DNA from: JBFYKJ01 sp041306005 | GTDB lineage: Archaea; Altiarchaeota; Altiarchaeia; JAFGQM01 | Reading direction: 5' to 3' | Length of the DNA stretch: 9,792 nt | NCBI GenBank assembly: GCA_041306005.1 | Contig: JBFYKJ010000102.1 | Coordinates: 1 to 9,792 of the forward strand | Part shown: piece by piece, positions 5,936 through 9,792 of the stretch | Layout of the letters: each line of letters opens with the position of its first letter | Numbering within the stretch: the stretch's first letter is position 1 | Translations under genes and position numbers: made by a program | Notes under the pieces: model-generated | Told to the model about the DNA's origin: nothing | Database searches by the model: none | Seen by the model: the letters and a program-made list of their open reading frames with translations, nothing else

Positions 5936-6027
5936 TTTTCTCTTTCTTTGTTACTTTCTTTGTTTGTTTCTTTCTTTATTTTTTGTTTGTTTTCTGTTTT
6001 TTCCGTCTTCTTTTTGTTTCGTTCCTT
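5927..6027 (+). other. 100-nt T-rich pyrimidine tract
   Basis: Over 101 nt the plus strand is almost all T with some C and G, and has only three A bases (5935, 5953, 5978). Much of it is imperfect TTTC/TTTG repeats. It directly follows the terminator hairpin and contains many runs of four or more T, the signal used by archaeal RNA polymerase to stop. It holds no gene. Confidence 0.7.
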
Positions 6028-6063
6028 AGGCGTTGCCCCGCTTGCCCCGCACACCGGTCAAAG

Positions 6064-6070
6064 CTTTTAA
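6064..6070 (+). promoter_or_regulatory. Probable TATA box upstream of the small membrane peptide
   Basis: TTTTAAC within CAAAGCTTTTAACCCCC is a TATA-like box with a purine-rich upstream element. It predicts transcription start near 6092, just at the hairpin at 6091-6124. TATATAG at 6081-6087 is an alternative. Confidence 0.45.
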
Positions 6071-6090
6071 CCCCCGTTCTATATAGCAAG

Positions 6091-6124
6091 CATGGGCGGC
6101 GGGGGGCTCGGGAAACCGCCCATG
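6091..6124 (+). promoter_or_regulatory. Leader hairpin abutting the ribosome-binding site
   Basis: CATGGGCGG (6091-6099) and CCGCCCATG (6116-6124) are perfect inverted repeats of 9 bp around a 16-nt G-rich loop. The last base of the right arm is the first base of GGTGAT (6124-6129), the likely Shine-Dalgarno for the ATG at 6133. Folding could hinder translation initiation. Confidence 0.55.
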
Positions 6125-6132
6125 GTGATTGG

Positions 6133-6279
6133 ATGGATTCTAAAGCCTTAATGGGGCTGGCGTGCGCGGCGGCGATACTCCTTGTCGGGTATATGCCGGG
6201 CTTGTTCACGCCTGCAAAGCAGGCTGCGCCCCACTTTGTGGAGGTCGGCCCTGGCTGCGCATTCATCAGGGAAGTTTAG
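6133..6279 (+). CDS. 48-residue single-pass membrane peptide
   Basis: A short gene supported by GGTGAT 4 nt upstream of the ATG, a coherent hydrophobic segment (about residues 5-21, ALMGLACAAAILLVGYM) and a polar C-terminal tail with AKQAAPHFVEVGPG. It ends 32 nt before the DUF460 gene and is probably co-transcribed with it. The frame is open further upstream, but that part is translated from the pyrimidine tract and hairpin and is not protein-like. I recognise no family. It could be a small membrane partner of the DUF460 protein, a leader peptide, or a chance frame; the ribosome-binding site and hydrophobicity favour a real gene. Confidence 0.55.
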   Translation: MDSKALMGLACAAAILLVGYMPGLFTPAKQAAPHFVEVGPGCAFIREV

Positions 6280-6311
6280 GGCGAGACTGCTAATGGGGGG
6301 CTAAACCGGGA

Positions 6312-7274
6312 ATGGAAAAACATCTTATCGTCGGCATCGACCCGGGCACCAGCGTGGGCATCGCATTCCTTGACGTGGACGGGGAGGTCGTGGACGTGAA
6401 GAGCGCCAGGAACCTGCCGATAGAGGATATAATAACGGAGATAGCATCCAGGGGCACCGCGGCGGTGATAGCGAGCGACAAGGCCGTCGCCCCGCCTGCA
6501 GTGGCAAAGGTCGCCAGCATCACCGGCGCCCGGCTGTTCACGCCAGACGAGGACCTGCAGGTCGAAAGGAAGCGGGAGCTCGCCGCGAGGCGGCCCACGG
6601 GGAACGACCACGAGAGGGACTCCCTTGCCGCGGCCGTTTACGCCTACTACCACTTCCAGAACAAGATACGCAGGATAGAGAGACAGGTCCTTGACGAGCT
6701 CGAAGCGATAAAGGCGCGCGTGCTTAAGGGGGAAAAAGTCTCGGACATCTTCGAGATGAAGGAGGGTGGCGGGAAGGAGAAGGAGCTCCTCGCCCAGCTC
6801 TCCGCGCTAAGAAAAGAGAACCGCGAACTGAAAACCGAGAACGACCAGCTCCTCCGCGCCCGGCCGAAATCGCCACATGAGATAATAAGGGGCGCGACCC
6901 GCGAGGCGAAGGACATAATGGTCCGGCTGTCGAAAGGAAAGCTGGCGATTCTAAAGGAGGTCCCGTCGCTCGCGTTCATAGACCTGAAGGACGCCCCGAT
7001 AAAGCAGGGCGACTGCATCCTGTGCAGGGGCAAGGGCTTTGACACCAAGGGCATAAAGTTCCTAGAGAGCCGCCGCGTGGGCGCGATAATAAGCCCGGCG
7101 AAGCTCGAGTCAATAGCCCCTACGGGGGACCTTGGCGAGCTGGAGACTATTTCCTGGGAAGGGCTTTTCTTTGCCGACCCGTTAGAAGTGCAGAAGAAAT
7201 GCGGCAGGAGGCGCGAGGTCAAGGCGAGGGACCTCGAGCTTATGCTTGTCGATTATAAGAAGGGCCGCAGGTAG
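6312..7274 (+). CDS. DUF460 (COG2433) RuvC/RNase-H-like protein, short form
   Basis: A 320-residue archaeal protein of the DUF460 family, predicted to have an RNase H/RuvC-like nuclease fold acting on nucleic acid in the cytoplasm. The N-terminal domain has GIDPGTSVGIA (8-18) with the first acidic residue Asp10, then IASDK (53-57), then TGNDHERDSLAAA (96-108) with Asp99 and Asp103, a plausible metal-binding set. A charged coiled coil spans roughly 117-185, and a C-terminal domain (about 188-320) carries a CILC pair at 235-238. Many euryarchaeal members are, from memory, about twice this length, so this is a compact form. The biochemical role of the family is not settled. It follows the 48-aa peptide gene and is separated by 10 nt from the DUF202-like gene, suggesting an operon. 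Confidence 0.88.
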   Translation: MEKHLIVGIDPGTSVGIAFLDVDGEVVDVKSARNLPIEDIITEIASRGTAAVIASDKAVAPPAVAKVASITGARLFTPDEDLQVERKRELAARRPTGNDHERDSLAAAVYAYYHFQNKIRRIERQVLDELEAIKARVLKGEKVSDIFEMKEGGGKEKELLAQLSALRKENRELKTENDQLLRARPKSPHEIIRGATREAKDIMVRLSKGKLAILKEVPSLAFIDLKDAPIKQGDCILCRGKGFDTKGIKFLESRRVGAIISPAKLESIAPTGDLGELETISWEGLFFADPLEVQKKCGRRREVKARDLELMLVDYKKGRR

Positions 7275-7284
7275 AACCCGCAAG

Positions 7285-7773
7285 ATGGCAGACCCAGAGG
7301 CAAGTAAAGAGAGCTCAACGGAGGCAGGGCAGGCGCAGGTACGGCAGATCCAACAGCGGGTAGACCAGATACGGCAGCAGGTAGATCAAATCCAGCAGCC
7401 GGCCGGCCCGCGGGCGCGAAAGAGGCCCATGACCCAAAGGGAGATGCTAGAAGAGCTCATGATGCAGAAGAACCCCGTCGAGCTCGACATCCTTTTGTCA
7501 AAGGAGCGGACGCTCCTCTCGAGGGAGAGGACGTCGATAGCGATTTCACAACTCGCCCTCGCGGTGGCCGCACTCGGCTTTGTCGTGCTCCGGTTCTTCG
7601 TCGACCCCGGTTACGAAGCGTTCCTTGCCCTGGGCGCCGGCCTTGTCGTGATGTCCGTCTGGCTGTTCTACTACTCCTTCAGGGACTACAGGCACTTCCA
7701 GACGAAGCTGAGGCGCCTGCACGATTTGAGGGGGCACCTTGACACCGTATATGTGTCGGATCTCGATGTGTGA
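7285..7773 (+). CDS. DUF202-like two-helix membrane protein with coiled N-terminus
   Basis: A 162-residue protein. Residues 66-145 resemble DUF202/YidH: LLSKERTLLSRERTSIAI leads into a first membrane helix (about 85-105), followed by a second (about 112-132) and a basic tail YSFRDYRHFQTKLRRL. The ERT-x3-x-RT pattern before helix 1 is the family signature. DUF202 function is unknown. The N-terminal 50 residues are hydrophilic and hold a heptad-like repeat QIQQRVD-QIRQQVD-QIQQ (21-38), probably a coiled coil on the cytoplasmic side. The ATG at 7285 lies 10 nt after the DUF460 stop and was chosen over an in-frame start at 7246 that would overlap DUF460. Translational coupling with DUF460 is likely. 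Confidence 0.8.
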   Translation: MADPEASKESSTEAGQAQVRQIQQRVDQIRQQVDQIQQPAGPRARKRPMTQREMLEELMMQKNPVELDILLSKERTLLSRERTSIAISQLALAVAALGFVVLRFFVDPGYEAFLALGAGLVVMSVWLFYYSFRDYRHFQTKLRRLHDLRGHLDTVYVSDLDV

Positions 7774-7799
7774 GCCCGGGGCGCGGATATCGTGCGGCA

Positions 7800-7817
7800 G
7801 GGCCAAAAGCCCGTTTT
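7800..7817 (+). terminator. Weak hairpin plus T-run after the DUF202-like gene
   Basis: GGGC (7800-7803) and GCCC (7809-7812) flank CAAAA and are followed by GTTTT. The T-run is also the start of the TATA box for the ferredoxin gene. The stem is only 4 bp, so termination may be partial. Confidence 0.35.
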
Positions 7818-7821
7818 ATAT
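7814..7821 (+). promoter_or_regulatory. TATA box of the ferredoxin gene
   Basis: TTTTATAT lies about 65 nt before the ATG at 7883. The expected start site is near 7843, giving a leader of about 40 nt almost wholly occupied by a hairpin. Confidence 0.5.
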
Positions 7822-7848
7822 CCTTTGCAGGCTTAATCTAAGGGCAAA

Positions 7849-7873
7849 GGCGCCTTGTATAGGCAAGGGCGCC
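7849..7873 (+). promoter_or_regulatory. Leader hairpin of the ferredoxin gene
   Basis: GGCGCCTTG (7849-7857) pairs with CAAGGGCGCC (7864-7873, one bulged G) around a 6-nt loop, ending 9 nt before the ATG. The same bases also form a direct repeat, GGCAAAGGCGCC and GGCAAGGGCGCC, 19 nt apart. No Shine-Dalgarno is visible. Confidence 0.45.
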
Positions 7874-7882
7874 ATTCACAAG

Positions 7883-8059
7883 ATGGTCTCCGTTGACCGC
7901 AACATGTGCACGGGCTGCGGGGTATGCGAGCGTGTCTGCCCAGCCGATGTCTTCACAGTATCCGGCGGCAAGGCGAGCGTTGGGCGCGGGGAGAATTGCA
8001 TTCGCTGCGGGAACTGCGAGGTTTGCTGCCCCGCGGGTTGCATACTGCTTGGCGAATAG
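7883..8059 (+). CDS. 2[4Fe-4S] ferredoxin
   Basis: A 58-residue bacterial-type (clostridial-style) ferredoxin, a cytoplasmic low-potential electron carrier. Two complete cluster motifs are present: CTGCGVCERVCP and CIRCGNCEVCCP, each C-x2-C-x2-C-x3-C-P, with one additional cysteine just before the last ligand of the second. The ATG at 7883 gives the normal size; the frame is open upstream, but that part is leader sequence with the hairpin. It has its own TATA box and is followed after 46 nt by the Alba gene, so the two may share a transcript. No partner oxidoreductase is in the window, so its redox partner is unknown. Confidence 0.93.
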   Translation: MVSVDRNMCTGCGVCERVCPADVFTVSGGKASVGRGENCIRCGNCEVCCPAGCILLGE

Positions 8060-8082
8060 CCGTCCGGCGGCCGAAAACGGCT
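8058..8082 (+). promoter_or_regulatory. Hairpin in the ferredoxin-Alba gap
   Basis: AGCCGT (8058-8063) and ACGGCT (8077-8082) form a 6-bp stem, with a possible inner CGG/CCG pairing. It overlaps the ferredoxin stop codon. No T-run follows, so it may be an RNA-stabilising or attenuating element rather than a terminator. Confidence 0.3.
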
Positions 8083-8105
8083 TGCAGGGCGGGAAGCGAG
8101 ACAAA

Positions 8106-8492
8106 ATGGAAAAAGAGGCGACTGCGGGGACGGATGCGGCGGGGGGAAGGCCTCCTGCCGGCGGGATGCACGCGGCTGGGGAAAAGCGTGCCGGCGGGGA
8201 GAGGCACGCGGGAGGGAGGAGGATAGAGGACAACGTCATCTATGTGGGGAAGAAAGAGGTTATGAACTATGTCATGGCGGCCATCACGCAGATAAACAAG
8301 GGGCAGACGGACATACATGTCAAGGCAAGGGGGCGCAGCATCAGCAAGGCCGTGGACGTCGTCCAGCTGCTGAAAAACCGCTTTGAGCCCGGCATCGCGA
8401 TAAAGAACATAGAGATAGGCACCGAAGAGGTCGAGGCCGAAGAGGGCGGCAAGATAAAGGTCTCGACGATAGACATCGTGGTGCACAAGTAA
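8106..8492 (+). CDS. albA: Alba chromatin/RNA-binding protein with long N-terminal extension
   Basis: A 128-residue protein. Residues 41-128 are a complete Alba (Sac10b) domain: NVIYVGKKEVMNYV (43-56) with the paired lysines 49-50 that contact nucleic acid, DIHVKARGRSISKAVD (69-84), NRF (91-93), and the terminal VSTIDIVV strand. Alba dimers coat DNA and bind RNA in archaea. Family members are usually about 90-100 residues; here about 40 residues rich in Gly, Ala, Arg and His precede the domain (GGRRPP-like and HAGGRR segments), probably disordered and basic. The ATG at 8106 was chosen; an in-frame ATG at 8166 would give 108 residues. No Shine-Dalgarno is seen. It is followed by a small terminator-like hairpin. 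Confidence 0.95.
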   Translation: MEKEATAGTDAAGGRPPAGGMHAAGEKRAGGERHAGGRRIEDNVIYVGKKEVMNYVMAAITQINKGQTDIHVKARGRSISKAVDVVQLLKNRFEPGIAIKNIEIGTEEVEAEEGGKIKVSTIDIVVHK

Positions 8493-8493
8493 A

Positions 8494-8517
8494 GCACCGT
8501 GCAGCACGGGCATTTTT
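8494..8517 (+). terminator. Terminator-like hairpin after Alba
   Basis: GC-A-CCGT (8494-8500) pairs with ACGGGC (8506-8511) with one bulged A and a 5-nt loop, followed by ATTTTT. It lies just after the Alba stop and 35 nt before the next ATG. The stem is modest, so read-through into the KH gene is possible. Confidence 0.5.
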
Positions 8518-8551
8518 GAGATTGCATCGCTCCCTGGACACCAGCGCCAAT

Positions 8552-9040
8552 ATGGCTTTTCCAATCTGCGACAACTGCGCCCGGACAGGGCATCTCTGCG
8601 AGGCGTGCCAGGAAAAAGCCAGGAGGGGGGGCCTCTCCGAGCTTGAGATACTCGTCTCCTCCATACTCGCAAGGCACGGGGCGGCGGGATTCGAGTCCAT
8701 AGCCGAGCTGGAGCAGGAAAACAAGCTGGTGATATTCGCATCCGAAGCGGACGCGCCGAGGATAATAGGGGCGGGGGGTGAGACTGTCGCCGAGCTGGCC
8801 AAGAAGCTTGGGAGGCGCGTCGCCGTCGTCTCGAGGTCGTGGGACAAGATGCTGATAATAAAGTCGCTGGCAAGGCCCGCCAAAGTCGTGGCGACAACCA
8901 TCGTTTATAGGGATGGCGCCGAGGTCGCAAAGCTTATATTCGATAAACCGCTAAACGAGGGGACTTTAGAGCTGATGAAGGAGCTTGCGGGGGATTTTGA
9001 AATCGGGTGCCAGGCCCCCGCGGGCGCAGTGAAACACTAA
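8552..9040 (+). CDS. Archaeal zinc-ribbon + KH domain protein (NusA-like)
   Basis: A 162-residue protein of an archaeal family often annotated as NusA-like or KH-domain RNA-binding protein. The N-terminus holds a zinc-binding knuckle CDNC-x6-CEAC (Cys6, Cys9, Cys16, Cys19). A helical linker follows (GLSELEILVSSILA, 27-40). A KH domain at about 57-108 has the RNA-binding loop IIGAGGETV (71-79) between LVIFASEADA and KKLGRRVAVV. The C-terminal part (about 110-162) is less conserved. It probably binds RNA in transcription or translation; the exact role is not established. The ATG at 8552 fits the family N-terminus; an in-frame TTG at 8516 would overlap the terminator hairpin region. It is 24 nt upstream of aspS, likely the same operon. 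Confidence 0.85.
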   Translation: MAFPICDNCARTGHLCEACQEKARRGGLSELEILVSSILARHGAAGFESIAELEQENKLVIFASEADAPRIIGAGGETVAELAKKLGRRVAVVSRSWDKMLIIKSLARPAKVVATTIVYRDGAEVAKLIFDKPLNEGTLELMKELAGDFEIGCQAPAGAVKH

Positions 9041-9064
9041 GATCAATCGGGCTCACATGCCAAC

Positions 9065-9792
9065 ATGAAACGGACTCACACGTGCGGCGCGCTGACGGGA
9101 AAGGACGTCGGCAAGAAGGTCATGCTGCAGGGCTGGGTGCAGGCCCGCCGGGACCACGGGGGGATAATATTCATCGACCTTAGGGACCGCTACGGGATGA
9201 CGCAGCTGCGCTTTGACCCGCAGGTGTCCGGTGAGGCGCATAAGGAAGCGGATTCTCTCAAGAGGGAATTCGTCATCGAGGCGGCGGGCGACGTGGTCTC
9301 CCGCCCGAATGGCATGGAGAACCCGAAACTGCATACGGGGGCTATTGAGGTCAGCATCAAGGAGCTCAAGATACTTAACGCGGCCCAGACCCCGCCGTTC
9401 GAGATCGACGACCGGGCCGACTTGAACGAGGACATCCGGCTGAAGTACAGGTATATGGACCTAAGGAGGCCCGTCATGCAGAAGAACCTGATGATGCGCC
9501 ACAGGGTGGCGAAGACCGTCAGGGACTTCTTTGACAGCGAGGGCTTCATCGAGGTCGAGACGCCGGTTTTGGGCAAGTCGACGCCCGAGGGGGCAAGGGA
9601 CTACTTGGTGCCCTCAAGGGTGCATCCGGGCAAATTCTTCGCGCTCCCGCAGTCGCCGCAGCTGTTCAAGCAGCTCCTGATGGTCGCGGGCTACGACAGA
9701 TATATCCAAATAGCCAAGTGCTTCAGGGACGAGGACTTGAGGGCCGACCGCCAGCCGGAGTTCACACAAATCGACGTCGAGATGTCGTTCAT
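9065..9792 (+). CDS. aspS: Aspartyl-tRNA synthetase, bacterial type, N-terminal part
   Basis: The first 242 residues of a class II synthetase that charges tRNA with aspartate; the gene runs off the window. An OB-fold anticodon-binding domain spans about 1-105 (GWVQARRDHGGIIFIDLRDR, 23-42). The catalytic domain follows with RLKYRYMDLRRP (125-136), GFIEVETPVL (160-169), TPEGARDYLVPSR (173-185), ALPQSPQLFKQLLM (193-206) and CFRDEDLRADRQPEFTQID (219-237, motif 2). This wording is that of the long bacterial AspRS with a GAD insertion, not the shorter archaeal form. His31 occupies the position that is Leu30 in Escherichia coli and His31 in Pseudomonas aeruginosa, where it is linked to charging both tRNA-Asp and tRNA-Asn. 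The upstream ATG at 9057 is followed by a stop after three codons, so 9065 is the start. Confidence 0.97.
   Translation, partial: MKRTHTCGALTGKDVGKKVMLQGWVQARRDHGGIIFIDLRDRYGMTQLRFDPQVSGEAHKEADSLKREFVIEAAGDVVSRPNGMENPKLHTGAIEVSIKELKILNAAQTPPFEIDDRADLNEDIRLKYRYMDLRRPVMQKNLMMRHRVAKTVRDFFDSEGFIEVETPVLGKSTPEGARDYLVPSRVHPGKFFALPQSPQLFKQLLMVAGYDRYIQIAKCFRDEDLRADRQPEFTQIDVEMSF

Noticed and set aside
6124..6135. C/D-box small RNA suggested by GTGATT near the hairpin
   Set aside because: No proper box C (RUGAUGA) or CUGA box D pair with suitable spacing is present; the sequence is better explained as a Shine-Dalgarno.
7953..8930. 325-codon open frame on the minus strand over ferredoxin, Alba and the KH gene
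   Set aside because: It lies opposite three well-recognised genes; the translation is Arg/Pro/Ser-rich low-complexity typical of antisense GC-rich DNA.

Overview
The window looks archaeal. Alba, a DUF460/COG2433 RuvC-like protein, and a zinc-ribbon plus KH 'NusA-like' protein are archaeal hallmark genes. Promoters are TATA-type with short or no leaders, and terminators are hairpins with T-runs. Gene density is high, proteins are compact and coding DNA is fairly GC-rich. Several metabolic and translation genes are of bacterial type (aconitase, a Re-citrate-synthase-like DRE-TIM enzyme, AspRS), which suggests a lineage rich in acquired genes. A DPANN-type archaeon such as Micrarchaeota or Diapherotrites is possible, but this is a low-confidence guess.

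Left part (1-1830): an aconitase (minus, cut by the window edge) is divergent from a homocitrate/Re-citrate-synthase-like enzyme (plus). Together they could run oxaloacetate + acetyl-CoA to isocitrate, feeding 2-oxoglutarate and glutamate. The shared promoter region carries short repeats. Middle-left (1826-4886, all minus): an unrecognised basic protein built from two tandem copies of one domain; a four-helix membrane protein with a perfect Shine-Dalgarno; a 6 x 25-bp tandem repeat whose unit also occurs in the aconitase promoter; and EPSP synthase (aroA). Middle (5121-6132): a membrane-anchored protein with a glutamine-amidotransferase-like fold, ended by a textbook hairpin terminator and followed by a 100-nt pyrimidine tract.

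Right part (6133-9792, all plus): a 48-aa membrane peptide with a hairpin abutting its ribosome-binding site; DUF460 nuclease-like protein; DUF202-like membrane protein; 2[4Fe-4S] ferredoxin; Alba with a long disordered N-terminus; the zinc-ribbon/KH protein; and the start of a bacterial-type aspartyl-tRNA synthetase carrying the histidine associated with relaxed tRNA specificity. This is mainly an information-processing cluster.

No tRNA, rRNA, CRISPR array, transposase or known defence system was seen. The least explained items are the dispersed 25-bp repeat family, the internally duplicated protein, and a recurring hairpin/TATA element.
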